Shown: one piece after another, positions 39,494 through 47,986 of the stretch
Numbering within the stretch: position 1 is the stretch's first letter
Layout of the letters: every line of letters begins with the position of its first letter
DNA from: Jeotgalicoccus meleagridis
Lineage (GTDB): Bacteria > Bacillota > Bacilli > Staphylococcales > Salinicoccaceae
Assembly: GCF_903994045.1 (NCBI RefSeq)
Contig: NZ_CAJEWD010000004.1
Location: forward strand, 124,001 to 188,000
Direction of reading: 5' to 3'
Length of the DNA stretch: 64,000 nucleotides
Made by a program: the position numbers and the translations under genes
Notes under the pieces: model-generated
The model's input: only the letters and a program-made list of their open reading frames with translations
Database searches by the model: none
Told to the model about the DNA's origin: nothing

Positions 39494-40672
39494 TTATCGA
39501 CTCACTCTTGACCCTTTTTTACCGATTAAAAATAAGTATGATAGACCTGCAATTACAATTGGTACGATTAACCATAGATACATACCACTATAGCCAACAA
39601 AAGGAATAAATAGACCTAAGATGACCGGTCCAAAGCCAAGTCCAATTTCTAAAATAATAAAGTAGGTTGATGTTGCCAAACCAACATTTTCTTTTGGAGC
39701 AACGTTGACACAAATAATTTGCGCTGCCGATTGGAAATTCCCAAAGCCGAGGCCAATTATAAAACCAGCAAGTAAAACAAGAAGACCTGATGTCGTATTA
39801 CCGAGCAGATAAAAACCAAGTGCCATTAAAATAAAGGTCGGGTAGATTACTAAGTTTGGTCCTTTTTGGTCAATCAGTCGGCCTGTAAACGGTCTGGTTG
39901 CTAAGACTGCAGCTGCATACACAATAAAGAAAAAGCTCGCTTGTGTCACTACATCAATTTCAATCGCATAAGTATTTAAAAAGGACAGGATACTAGAATA
40001 ACTTAGTCCCATTAAAAATATTGGCAACAGCATTCTTAAAGAATTTTTTTCTATTAGAACAAACTTACTTGGTTTGACTGCAGTTTCCTTAGTGATGTTA
40101 TTAATCTTTATAAAAGGAATCATTAAGAGTACAAGTAGCATTAAGATACCAACGTAAATTAACATGGTTTCAAAGCTAATGACCTCGAGTAATAAGAAGG
40201 CGATAAATGGACCCACCGCACTTGCCACGACCATACTTAAACTAAAGTAACTGATTCCTTCTCCTCGTTTTTCTAAGGGTACAGATATTGTTGCTAGAGT
40301 GTTTAAGGCGGTTGAAATAATTCCTGTAGCAAAACCATTTAAAAGTCTTGTAGCTAATAAGAAGGTCAAGCCAAAATCTAAGAAATACAGACTATATGTA
40401 AGAAAATATAAGAGAGTCCCTATCATCATGATATTACGAGCACCTAGATGATTAATTTGATAACCAGTCACACCCCTACCTACGAGTACTCCAACAATAA
40501 AAATACTAGCAGTAAAACCCGCGATACTTGGATTGATATCATATTTATCGATGGCATAGTTACCAACGGTTACAAGCGTTGAATACATCGCTCCCATTAA
40601 AATAAAATGAAAGGCAAAAATTGCTATAAATTCCTTGGTCCAAATCTTCGGTGAATATTCACTCTCTGACAT
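39494..40672 (-). CDS. MFS transporter
   Basis: A 392-aa major facilitator with 12 predicted helices. It opens with WTKEFIAIFAFHFILMGAMYS, and the loop 2-3 motif GRGVTGYQINHLGARNIMMIG is atypical of drug exporters but clear. The second half starts near FVLIEKNSLRMLLPIFLMGLSY, with ATRPFTGRLIDQKGPNLVIY as the repeat of loop 2-3. It belongs to the drug/metabolite exporter group common in Staphylococcus. The substrate is unknown. The start is ATG at 40672 behind AAAGAAGGAAT. A terminator (40700-40721) separates it from lipL, so it is its own unit. Confidence 0.85.
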   Translation of the reverse strand: MSESEYSPKIWTKEFIAIFAFHFILMGAMYSTLVTVGNYAIDKYDINPSIAGFTASIFIVGVLVGRGVTGYQINHLGARNIMMIGTLLYFLTYSLYFLDFGLTFLLATRLLNGFATGIISTALNTLATISVPLEKRGEGISYFSLSMVVASAVGPFIAFLLLEVISFETMLIYVGILMLLVLLMIPFIKINNITKETAVKPSKFVLIEKNSLRMLLPIFLMGLSYSSILSFLNTYAIEIDVVTQASFFFIVYAAAVLATRPFTGRLIDQKGPNLVIYPTFILMALGFYLLGNTTSGLLVLLAGFIIGLGFGNFQSAAQIICVNVAPKENVGLATSTYFIILEIGLGFGPVILGLFIPFVGYSGMYLWLIVPIVIAGLSYLFLIGKKGSRVSR

Positions 40673-40699
40673 TCAATTCCTTCTTTCCTAATAAAATAA

Positions 40700-40721
40700 A
40701 ACCAGTATGAATATACTGGTT
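40700..40721 (-). terminator. Terminator of the pta-lipL operon
   Basis: Perfect 9-bp stem AACCAGTAT / ATACTGGTT with a 4-base loop, followed on the minus strand by TTATTTTATT. It overlaps the lipL stop codon. Confidence 0.8.
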
Positions 40722-41535
40722 AATGACCTGCAAGATATTTGTTGTTCCGCTCTTTAATATTATTCAAAAGTTGTTCGTAAAGTGTTTCGTCTTCTTGACT
40801 CCGATATTCTTTTAGTTCTGCACCCATGTCACCAAGTACTTTTAAAGCTCTTTTTTCTACTTGATCAATTGTTAAATCCATCTTTAACAATTCGTTAATT
40901 GAAGCCATATTAGCCGGGTTAATATCAGGATAGGTAAATTTCTGGTGTGTGTTTGCCTCAGCATGATAGTAAAAGTCTTTCATAAGTTTTGCACGATCCG
41001 CCCCGCTTCCTGTGACAGACAAATAAATCTGCACAGCAACGCCATTCTTGATGCGTCTTTGGGATATACCTGCAAATTTTTTACCATCAATGCTCAAATC
41101 ATAACTTCCAGGACAATAACTATCGATGATTTCATACGCCTTGACTTCATCTTCAGAAAACATCTGAGAAATCAATTCATACATTATATCATAGCCATTT
41201 TCTATATAGTGAAAATCTGCTTTATCCAGAATCAAGGAGATATTTAAGACACCTTCATCTAAAACAACACCAAGACCACCACTATTTCTAACGATAAACT
41301 CATAACCACTATCATCTAAAAAATCTAAGCCATATCCGAGCTTAGGAAGTCTCGCATCTTGTAAACCTAGGATGACAAAAGGATCATGTACCCAAAATCT
41401 AATTTTTGGTGTGTGATCATTGGAAATCTGATGTTGAAGATAATCATCAAAAGCAAATGATTCAAAAGGATGGGAAAACTGGTATCTGTCAATCACTTCA
41501 ACCGTTTTTCCATTAAAATATGACTCAGTCATCAT
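40720..41535 (-). CDS. lipL: Octanoyl-[GcvH]:protein N-octanoyltransferase LipL
   Basis: 271 aa, the lipoate-protein-ligase-like amidotransferase that moves octanoyl or lipoyl groups from GcvH to dehydrogenase E2 subunits. The catalytic Cys is in DSYCPGSYDL (about C141) and the conserved Lys in SIDGKKFAGISQRR (about K152-153). The substrate-binding strand RNSGGLGVVLDEGVLNISLI is present. Its 5' end overlaps pta by 11 bp, so it is translationally coupled, as in the Bacillus ywfL-pta arrangement. The start is ATG at 41535 or 41532. Confidence 0.87.
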   Translation of the reverse strand: MMTESYFNGKTVEVIDRYQFSHPFESFAFDDYLQHQISNDHTPKIRFWVHDPFVILGLQDARLPKLGYGLDFLDDSGYEFIVRNSGGLGVVLDEGVLNISLILDKADFHYIENGYDIMYELISQMFSEDEVKAYEIIDSYCPGSYDLSIDGKKFAGISQRRIKNGVAVQIYLSVTGSGADRAKLMKDFYYHAEANTHQKFTYPDINPANMASINELLKMDLTIDQVEKRALKVLGDMGAELKEYRSQEDETLYEQLLNNIKERNNKYLAGH

Positions 41536-42526
41536 TTTGTGCCTCTCTATTTGCTACTACTTGAGTTGCTGTAAAGAGCGCGAGATTATAAACTTCTTCA
41601 GTCGTTGTGCCTCTTGATAGATCATTCACTGGCTTTCTAAGCCCTTGTAAAATAGGTCCATATGCTTCAAAACCACCTAGTCTCTGAGCAATCTTATAAC
41701 CAATATTACCTGCATCTAAAGATGGGAAAATAAAGACGTTCGCTTGACCTTTTAATGGTGATTTAGGAGATTTTTTCTCTGCGACACTCGGCACAAACGC
41801 AGCATCAAACTGCAATTCTCCATCAATCATAACTTCAGGTAATTTATTTTGTGCATATTCAGTTGCCAATCTAATTTTTTCAGCTTCTTCCGTCTTCGCT
41901 GATCCTTTCGAAGAAAAGCTCAGTAAAGCAACTCTCGGCTCTATGCCAAAACTTTGAGTAGTCTTAGCAGTTTCTACTGCCACTTCAGCTAATTCCTCAG
42001 CATTTAAACTTGGGTTAATTGCACAGTCACCCATTACGTATAATTCACTATCTCTACGCATAAAGAAGATTCCACTCGTTTTTGAGACGCCTTCTTTGGT
42101 CTTAATAATTTGTAGTGCTGGTCTGACAGTATCAGGTGTAGAATGCATTGCCCCAGACACTAGACCAGAAGCATAGCCTGTATGTACTAACATCGTACCG
42201 AAATAGTTGACGTTATTAGAAATAATCTCCTCGGCTTGTTCACCTGTCACCTTACCATCTCTCACCTTTTTAAACTCTTCGGCAAGTGACTCAGCCATAT
42301 CTGAATTAGAAGGATCTATAATTTCTAGCTTATCAATGTTTAAGTTTTCTTCTTTTGCTAATTCCTGTATTTTCTCTTTGTCTCCAAGAACAATAGGATG
42401 AACATAACTATCCTTCAAGTGCCAAACAGCTGCTGTTAATATCCTCTTGTCTATACCTTCAGGAAATACAATCTTTACCCTTTTACCCTGTAAATCATTT
42501 TTAAGATTTGTGATAAAGTTACTCAT
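41525..42526 (-). CDS. pta: Phosphate acetyltransferase
   Basis: 333 aa, forming acetyl phosphate from acetyl-CoA and phosphate in the acetate overflow pathway. Marks of the family are IVFPEGIDKRILTAAVWHLKD at the N-terminus, SGLVSGAMHSTPDTVRPALQIIKT (about 119-142) and LQFDAAFVPSVAEKKSPKSPLKGQANVFIFPSLDAGNIGYKIAQRLGG (about 241-288) at the C-terminus. The start is ATG at 42526, behind GAGGAGGATATA. A cre-like sequence (42601-42614) lies about 75-88 bp upstream; in Bacillus pta is a CcpA-activated gene. Confidence 0.95.
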   Translation of the reverse strand: MSNFITNLKNDLQGKRVKIVFPEGIDKRILTAAVWHLKDSYVHPIVLGDKEKIQELAKEENLNIDKLEIIDPSNSDMAESLAEEFKKVRDGKVTGEQAEEIISNNVNYFGTMLVHTGYASGLVSGAMHSTPDTVRPALQIIKTKEGVSKTSGIFFMRRDSELYVMGDCAINPSLNAEELAEVAVETAKTTQSFGIEPRVALLSFSSKGSAKTEEAEKIRLATEYAQNKLPEVMIDGELQFDAAFVPSVAEKKSPKSPLKGQANVFIFPSLDAGNIGYKIAQRLGGFEAYGPILQGLRKPVNDLSRGTTTEEVYNLALFTATQVVANREAQNDD

Positions 42527-42600
42527 TATATCCTCCTCGGTGACTTTACTTTAACTATTATTATACTTGTTCTGTCACATCTTTTAAACATAATCTGTTG

Positions 42601-42614
42601 TTAAAACGTTTTCT
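42601..42614. promoter_or_regulatory. cre-like CcpA site between pta and hemQ
   Basis: TTAAAACGTTTTCT matches the cre consensus at 13 of 14 positions, and is nearly palindromic. It lies upstream of pta at the distance at which CcpA activates pta in Bacillus, and about 45 bp before hemQ. Confidence 0.55.
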
Positions 42615-42657
42615 ACTCCTTAAAATAGACTTAATGATATAAAAAGGAGAGACAAAG

Positions 42658-43407
42658 ATGAGTGAAGCGGTTAGTACTATCGAAGGATATTACAGTTTAC
42701 ATTTACTTTACAGCGTAGATTGGTCAGCCTTTAAGGTCTTAGATGAAGGAGAAAAAGATGCGCTTTTAGAAGAACTTCAAACATTCTTAAAAGAACAAGA
42801 AGAAGTACACTTAAACAAAGAAGGCGATTATGCTTTTTATAACATTATGGGCCATAAAGCTGATTTATTATTCTGGTTTTTACGCAATACTCCAGAAGAG
42901 CTAATCAACTTAGAACTAGCAATTAGTAAGCTAGGTATTGGAGATTTCCTAATCCCAACATATTCCTACGTCTCTATTATTGAAATGAGCTCATATCTCG
43001 GTGGAAATAAAACAGCTGAAGAAATGCTCAAAATTCCACATGTTCAAAGTCGATTATTCCCGACTCTCGAAAAATCTAAGTACATTTGTTTTTATCCAAT
43101 GGATAAAAAACGTGATCTCGATGATAACTGGTATATGTTACCAATGGATGAGAGAAAGAAACTCATGCGAGATCATGGTATGATCGGTCGTCAGTATGCC
43201 GGTAAGATTAAGCAGTTCATTTCTGGCTCACAAGGTTTAGACAAATACGAGTGGGGTGTCACTTTACTGTCAGATGACATGCTCGAATTTAAAAAGATTA
43301 TTTACGAAATGCGTTTCGATGAAGCAAGTGCCCGCTACGGTGTTTTTGGTGACTTCTATGTCGGCGGCTTAATCAGTGCAGACGGATTAGCAGACTACTT
43401 TAAATAA
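42658..43407 (+). CDS. hemQ: Coproheme decarboxylase HemQ
   Basis: 249 aa of the chlorite-dismutase-like family, the last enzyme of the coproporphyrin-dependent heme pathway of Gram-positive bacteria. It converts Fe-coproporphyrin III to heme b. The catalytic Tyr is in YICFYPMDKKRD (about Y146) and the proximal heme-ligand His in LMRDHGMIGRQYAG (about H173). The chlorite dismutase distal Arg is missing, as expected for HemQ. The start is ATG at 42658 behind AAAAAGGAGAG. It is divergent from pta, as in Staphylococcus aureus. The C-terminus FGDFYVGGLISADGLADYF is typical. Confidence 0.94.
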   Translation: MSEAVSTIEGYYSLHLLYSVDWSAFKVLDEGEKDALLEELQTFLKEQEEVHLNKEGDYAFYNIMGHKADLLFWFLRNTPEELINLELAISKLGIGDFLIPTYSYVSIIEMSSYLGGNKTAEEMLKIPHVQSRLFPTLEKSKYICFYPMDKKRDLDDNWYMLPMDERKKLMRDHGMIGRQYAGKIKQFISGSQGLDKYEWGVTLLSDDMLEFKKIIYEMRFDEASARYGVFGDFYVGGLISADGLADYFK

Positions 43408-43482
43408 AGTAATATCTCCTTCCTTGTTTTGACAGTTTAAAAATTGGTTATATATAACTATCTAAATTTAGGAGGATATACT

Positions 43483-43632
43483 ATGAATCGTCTATTAAAA
43501 CGTGCTGCTATTTTCTTAGCACCGATTGTTCTTAATAAAGTAATAGAGAAATTCTCTAACAAAGATTCTAAAAAATCGAATCAAGATCGTACAGGCTCAT
43601 ACCCTGTTAAAAAATCTAAAAGAAAAAAATAA
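43483..43632 (+). CDS. Small basic protein, 49 aa, with a hydrophobic N-terminus
   Basis: MNRLLKRAAIFLAPIVLNKV then IEKFSNKDSKKSNQDRTG and a Lys-rich tail (KKSKRKK). One hydrophobic segment covers about residues 8-18, too short for a typical span, so it may be an amphipathic membrane anchor. A strong AGGAGG at 43470-43476 fixes the ATG at 43483. A terminator follows at 43639-43671. I do not recognise the family; a similar small protein occurs after hemQ-type loci in some staphylococci, but I cannot confirm that. Confidence 0.65.
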   Translation: MNRLLKRAAIFLAPIVLNKVIEKFSNKDSKKSNQDRTGSYPVKKSKRKK

Positions 43633-43638
43633 GAAACT

Positions 43639-43671
43639 AAAACCACCTAACTTTATGTTAAGTGGTTTTTT
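43639..43671 (+). terminator. Terminator of the 49-aa gene
   Basis: AAAACCACCTAAC / GTTAAGTGGTTTTTT with a 6-base loop and one mismatch; a good T tract. Confidence 0.8.
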
Positions 43672-43686
43672 AGAGAGGTTTTTCAT

Positions 43687-44409
43687 ATGTTAAATCAAAT
43701 TAGTCAGCATGTTTATGTCTCGCCTTTTGATAAGGACAGAGACCGTCCAAATATTGGCTATGTCAAAGGAGAAAATTTCAGCGTACTTATAGACACTGGA
43801 AACTCTCCTGAACATTTACAAAACGTCTTAGCTGACATAGAAAAAATGGGCTTAGAAGAACCAAAGTTAGCGATAATCAGCCATTGGCATTGGGATCATA
43901 CTTTTGGTATGACAGCTTTTAAAGGACTCACCATGGCACATGAAAAAACGAATGCATCCCTTATAAAAATGTCATCCTGGCAATGGAATCAAGACGCCAT
44001 GGAAGAGCGTTTAAGGAGCGGGAAAGAATGTCAGTTTTGCCACGATTATATCCAAGTCGAATACGATGATGTTTCAGAAATTCAAGTCGTTCCAGCTGAC
44101 ATCGTCTACAAAGGTGAAATGACTTTAGATTTAGGCAATGTACACCTTTCAATCACACCAATAGACAATCCACATTCAGACGATGGCGTTGTGATTCTTG
44201 TTGAAGAAGATAAAGTATTATTTGCAGGTGATGCGGACTCTGGTAATTTTTATGAACTTGATGGTGGTTATCGAGCAGAAGAGTTTTATCAATATATAGA
44301 AACAGTTGATAAATTCCCTTTTGACACTTATATTCATGGCCATTTAGAGCCTATGGATAGACAAGAACTTAATGCCCTAAGACAAGCAATTATAGCGGAA
44401 GAATTATAG
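43687..44409 (+). CDS. Metallo-beta-lactamase-fold hydrolase
   Basis: 240 aa with the MBL-fold zinc motif ISHWHWDHTFGMTAF (H-x-H-x-D-H, about 66-71), the later ligand His in DNPHSDDGVVILVEEDKVLFAGDADSG (with the bridging Asp), and the last His in YIHGHLEPM (about 218). It opens with ISQHVYVSPFDKDRDRPNIGYVKGENFSVLIDTGN. Most likely it is a hydrolase of glyoxalase II or lactonase type; substrate specificity cannot be read. The start is ATG at 43687. A convergent terminator follows at 44411-44436. Confidence 0.85.
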   Translation: MLNQISQHVYVSPFDKDRDRPNIGYVKGENFSVLIDTGNSPEHLQNVLADIEKMGLEEPKLAIISHWHWDHTFGMTAFKGLTMAHEKTNASLIKMSSWQWNQDAMEERLRSGKECQFCHDYIQVEYDDVSEIQVVPADIVYKGEMTLDLGNVHLSITPIDNPHSDDGVVILVEEDKVLFAGDADSGNFYELDGGYRAEEFYQYIETVDKFPFDTYIHGHLEPMDRQELNALRQAIIAEEL

Positions 44410-44410
44410 T

Positions 44411-44436
44411 GCATACTTGTATAAAACAGGTATGCA
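44411..44436. terminator. Terminator between convergent genes
   Basis: TGCATACTTGT / ACAGGTATGCA, 11-bp stem with a 4-base loop, followed by T-rich sequence to the right. Confidence 0.75.
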
Positions 44437-44442
44437 TTTTAC

Positions 44443-45423
44443 TTATTTTTTCCACTTCATCTCGACAAGCGGTCTAGTCAAGTTGACGACCGGCTTACTT
44501 GAAAGCACACAGACAATCAGAGCTGAAAGTATAATGAAGTAGGATAATTCATACCACTGATCAAACCACATAATATCAAATTCTCTCAGTGGCTGGATAA
44601 TAAAGCCATGCAATAGATAAACATAGAGCGTCTTTTCTCCAAGTCTCGTAAAATATCCATAATCTTTTGAAGGAATCCAAGCAATCATTACAACAATCAA
44701 ACAACTAGCCAAGATATAAATGATTAACCTCATCAGGCCACCACTAATTTCTGCTTCTAAGGAACGATAAGCAACTGCCCCGCTTAACCAATCCGTATCT
44801 AAAGTAACGTCCACGTTAATGGTTATATAAATAAAGGCAAACAGAACTAAAGTGAAAAGTAAGCCTACTATTTTTAAACCTTTTGTTTTTATTAACTGAA
44901 TGTGTTCTTTAGTTAAGAAATATCCAGCTAAAAAGAAAGGAAAGAATACTAGGGTTCTAGACATACTGAGTCCATAACCGATGAGATCGGTATAACCTAC
45001 TAAAATCCCTATAGCGACAGAAATTAAAATACCCCACACTGCTGGTAGTCTTTTAAAGAGAATGAGCAAAATATGCCATCCAAATAAGCTCAGTAAGAAC
45101 CACATTGCCCACTGTGGATGCAAAATTCCTTTATACCACTCTTCTCTTCCTAAGATAAAATACAAACCTGTATAGAGCAGTTGAAAGATTAAGTAAGGTA
45201 AGAGCAAATTCTTAGCGAGCTTTAAAATATAGCGTGGCTTTCCACTCCCCTTAGCAAAAAATCCCGCCAATAGGATAAACATCGGCATGTGAAAAATATA
45301 GATGATTGCATACAGTGAGTTAATTAGATGTGAGTCGGATGCGAATGGTTGAATCATATGTCCAAAGACCACTAAAAATATTAAAATAGCTCTGGCATTA
45401 TCAAAAAATGGGATGCGGTTCAT
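44443..45423 (-). CDS. Acyltransferase 3 family membrane protein
   Basis: 326 aa with about ten helices. The N-terminus MNRIPFFDNARAILIFLVVFGHMIQPF carries the conserved Arg and the catalytic His in GHM, typical of acyltransferase 3 / OafA-like membrane O-acyltransferases (fucose 4-O-acetylase-like). It may add acetyl groups to a surface polymer. ATG at 45423 is chosen because the CGGAGG ribosome site is then correctly placed; the longer reading frame begins 36 bp upstream without one. It is a single gene in leftward direction. Confidence 0.82.
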   Translation of the reverse strand: MNRIPFFDNARAILIFLVVFGHMIQPFASDSHLINSLYAIIYIFHMPMFILLAGFFAKGSGKPRYILKLAKNLLLPYLIFQLLYTGLYFILGREEWYKGILHPQWAMWFLLSLFGWHILLILFKRLPAVWGILISVAIGILVGYTDLIGYGLSMSRTLVFFPFFLAGYFLTKEHIQLIKTKGLKIVGLLFTLVLFAFIYITINVDVTLDTDWLSGAVAYRSLEAEISGGLMRLIIYILASCLIVVMIAWIPSKDYGYFTRLGEKTLYVYLLHGFIIQPLREFDIMWFDQWYELSYFIILSALIVCVLSSKPVVNLTRPLVEMKWKK

Positions 45424-45517
45424 TGTTTTTCCTCCGAGCCTAATATAATCATTGACCAATATGGTAGAATAATTTAGAACAAAATGAAAGTAATTAAAAA
45501 AAGAACCTTAAATTTCT

Positions 45518-46294
45518 TTAAGATTCTAATACAGAACGTCCCTCTTCTTTTTCTTCGTGTTTTTTATCTTGTTCTTCTTGTTCTAAAACTGTTCTCTCAA
45601 CAGATTCTTGTATATTATCTTTGTCAAGATGTACAAAATCCATAAGTGCAGGTTGGAACTTTCTCATCATCCAGCCTAGGATTTTCCCTACAAAAATAGC
45701 TGCAACAAATGTTCCAATACCAATTGAACCTAATGATTGAATAAATATTAAACCAATACCAGCAGCTACAATGACGTTTAATAAATCGCTCGTGATCTTA
45801 GCTTTAGAAAATTCCATTTTAAAGCGGTCACTAATAACGTGTGTGAGTTCATCGTATGGCATTAAAGGGAATTTCGCATTGAAGTAACCAAGTAAGCCTA
45901 GAGCCACCAAAAATAAACTGACTAAAAGAAATAGCCCTTGGCTTAGGATAGTCGAAGGATTAGGTAAAAGTTCTACTAAAAATAAAGTGAAATCCATCAT
46001 TCCACCAAATAAAAAGGCAATAATCAATTGTACAATTGCTTCTCTAACATTTAATCTTTTACTTAAAATAATTTGAACAATAATAAATAATACGTTTGCA
46101 GCAACGGTCATTAAACCAATTGAAATTCCTGAAGATAGAGTTAATGCATATGCGAGTGAAGACACAGGTGAGACACCCATGTTTGCTTGAATTGAAAAGC
46201 TAACGCCGAGGGAAAGAAAAAATAAACCTAATAAATATATGAATAGTCTTTTAACAGTAACATTAATATGTGCTATGACTATCTCTCCTCTCAA
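45518..46294 (-). CDS. YczE/YitT-like membrane protein (DUF6198 family); start uncertain
   Basis: 258 aa if started at TTG 46294. Five or so helices carry LFIYLLGLFFLSLGVSFSIQANMGVSPVSSLAYAL, which is characteristic of the YczE/YyaS membrane family, then FFNAKF-type YFNAKFPLMPYDELTHVISDRF, and a C-terminal acidic tail rich in Glu and Lys. The function is unknown; YczE-like proteins are often regulated by a divergent LysR gene, as here. The ribosome site GAGAGGAGAG lies after the TTG, inside the frame. The best spaced in-frame codon after it is ATA at 46276, a rare start. Confidence 0.75.
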   Translation of the reverse strand: MRGEIVIAHINVTVKRLFIYLLGLFFLSLGVSFSIQANMGVSPVSSLAYALTLSSGISIGLMTVAANVLFIIVQIILSKRLNVREAIVQLIIAFLFGGMMDFTLFLVELLPNPSTILSQGLFLLVSLFLVALGLLGYFNAKFPLMPYDELTHVISDRFKMEFSKAKITSDLLNVIVAAGIGLIFIQSLGSIGIGTFVAAIFVGKILGWMMRKFQPALMDFVHLDKDNIQESVERTVLEQEEQDKKHEEKEEGRSVLES

Positions 46295-46310
46295 AATTTG
46301 TCCACTATCT

Positions 46311-46316
46311 ATTATA
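46311..46316 (-). promoter_or_regulatory. -10 element of the yczE-like gene
   Basis: TATAAT on the minus strand, about 17 bp upstream of the reading frame's first TTG, with a weak -35. It places the transcript start near 46305, leaving a short leader. Confidence 0.45.
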
Positions 46317-46390
46317 CCAACTATTATGATATATTAATAATATATAAATATAATAAAATCATATCAAAAACAATATGTTAAGGAGTCTTT

Positions 46391-47263
46391 ATGGATTTTA
46401 GACAACTTTACTACTACAGAGAAATTGTTAGAGAAGCTAGTATTTCTAAAGCAGCTGAAAAATTACACATTGCACAACCTCCCCTCAGTCAATTATTAAA
46501 GCGCCTAGAAGATGAGCTGGAAACTACACTCATTCACCGCTACCGCCAGAAATGGGAGGTCACAGAAGCAGGATTACTTCTATATGATTATGCTAACCAG
46601 ATTGTTGGTCAAACCGATCAGCTGAAAAAGAGAATTCATGAACTTGAAGTTGGACAAGGGGGAACCATTGAAATCGGAGTGTCCTCCTCTTGTTACAATC
46701 TATTGATTGATTATCTTCAAAACTTTCGCTCACAGTATCCAGAAGTTAAAATACTTATACATTCTGGTGACTCTGAAAGCTTAGTCGACAAACTAAAAGA
46801 AAAAGAAATAGACATTGCCATTGTCATGCGACCTTCGTTTACAGATGATTATGATGTCAAAGTTTTAGACAGTGAACCTAATATTTTAATTACACCTGAA
46901 TCTTGGGCCAATGACTTACCCAATGAGCCAGAGTTAAAAGATCTTGTTCATCTTCCTTTTATCATGCTTGGTGCCATGAAGGATTACACCTTTAGAAACG
47001 ACCTTTTAAAGTCTTTTGCTCGTCGTGGGATTAAGCCTAACATCGTGATGGAATGTAAGGATCTACCGATACTTGTATCCTTAGTCAGTCACGAACTTGG
47101 TATTTCTATTATTCCAGGTATGAATAATAAATCTTTAGATACTGAGCATCTAAAAATTTACAAGCTTCCCCAGTTAAATGTGACTGTTGAACCTGTGTTT
47201 TTAAAACTTAAAAATATACCACTATCAACAGCAGCCAATAATTTTTGGTCCCTAGTTAACTAA
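46391..47263 (+). CDS. LysR-family transcriptional regulator (divergent to yczE-like gene)
   Basis: 290 aa. The winged helix is YREIVREASISKAAEKLHIAQPPLSQLLKRLEDELETTLIHRY and the co-inducer domain begins near IEIGVSSSCYNLLIDYLQNF. Lengths and boundaries are normal. It is divergent from the YczE-like membrane protein gene, a common partner. The AT-rich 96-bp region between them contains ATATTAATAATATATAAATA, a possible but undefined binding site. The start is ATG at 46391 behind TTAAGGAG. Confidence 0.9.
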   Translation: MDFRQLYYYREIVREASISKAAEKLHIAQPPLSQLLKRLEDELETTLIHRYRQKWEVTEAGLLLYDYANQIVGQTDQLKKRIHELEVGQGGTIEIGVSSSCYNLLIDYLQNFRSQYPEVKILIHSGDSESLVDKLKEKEIDIAIVMRPSFTDDYDVKVLDSEPNILITPESWANDLPNEPELKDLVHLPFIMLGAMKDYTFRNDLLKSFARRGIKPNIVMECKDLPILVSLVSHELGISIIPGMNNKSLDTEHLKIYKLPQLNVTVEPVFLKLKNIPLSTAANNFWSLVN

Positions 47264-47299
47264 AAAATACCTCTCGGAGACAAGTCCGAGAGGTATTTT
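47264..47299. terminator. Bidirectional terminator
   Basis: Perfect 15-bp stem AAAATACCTCTCGGA / TCCGAGAGGTATTTT with a 6-base loop, between the LysR gene and the converging ABC permease gene. Confidence 0.85.
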
Positions 47300-47307
47300 A
47301 AATCGTC

Positions 47308-47973
47308 TTATTTTACTTTTACGGGCATATCTTTTAGTAATCTCCATAAAATCCAAGTATAAATCAAGGTCATAACAACAACTACTAAATGACCGAGGTA
47401 GACCCAAATAGTGCCTAAGCTAACTAAATAATTCATCATGCTCTCACTAAATATCAAGGCTACGATGATGATAAAACCTGAAAGTATTGACGTCATTCCT
47501 AAGCTGAAATTTTTATTAAAAGCAGCGCCAATTAGAGAACCTGTAACAAAGAACAAGGGACTTTGTAACAAGACGAAGAGAATGTTACCAAAAACCGATA
47601 AGCCTTTAATTTCTTCTTCTATTAAATAATCACCTGCTAATGGTGTAAATGATAGTATAAAGCTAATGATAGCTAACACAATCACTAGAACAATTGTCGT
47701 TAACAAGGCCGAAGTCATTATCGATTTAAAAAATGTCTTTCTAGAAACTCCTTTGTTTATCGCCCACTCAAGAAAACCGAGTACTGTCCTAATCCCAACG
47801 ACCACAAAATAGATGCGTGCTGTTCTCACGCCCACCCCTAAAAAAGTAGAAGTTGGGTCATCTACAAAAGTTAATATTATATGAATAATTAGTAGTATGC
47901 CTAAAAATGTTAGTGTGAACATTGACAGTATAAAGGTCAATGACTGGGTTGTCGCATTAAATTTAGTCTTCAT
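47308..47973 (-). CDS. Membrane protein, ABC-2-like permease subunit (second)
   Basis: A 221-aa protein with six helices. It opens with KFNATTQSLTFILSMFTLTFLGILLIIH, and MTSALLTTIVLVIVLAIISFIL and VALIFSESMMNYLVSLGTIWVYLGH are further spans. There is a GVSRKTFFKSIMTSA cytoplasmic segment, as in ABC-2 permeases of the YtrC/PmtB/D kind (R-K-T-F-F-K, also seen in the next gene). It is the last gene of the operon with the GntR, ATPase and first permease genes. It may form a heterodimer with the upstream permease. Confidence 0.75.
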   Translation of the reverse strand: MKTKFNATTQSLTFILSMFTLTFLGILLIIHIILTFVDDPTSTFLGVGVRTARIYFVVVGIRTVLGFLEWAINKGVSRKTFFKSIMTSALLTTIVLVIVLAIISFILSFTPLAGDYLIEEEIKGLSVFGNILFVLLQSPLFFVTGSLIGAAFNKNFSLGMTSILSGFIIIVALIFSESMMNYLVSLGTIWVYLGHLVVVVMTLIYTWILWRLLKDMPVKVK

Positions 47974-47986
47974 TGCTCTCCTCCTT

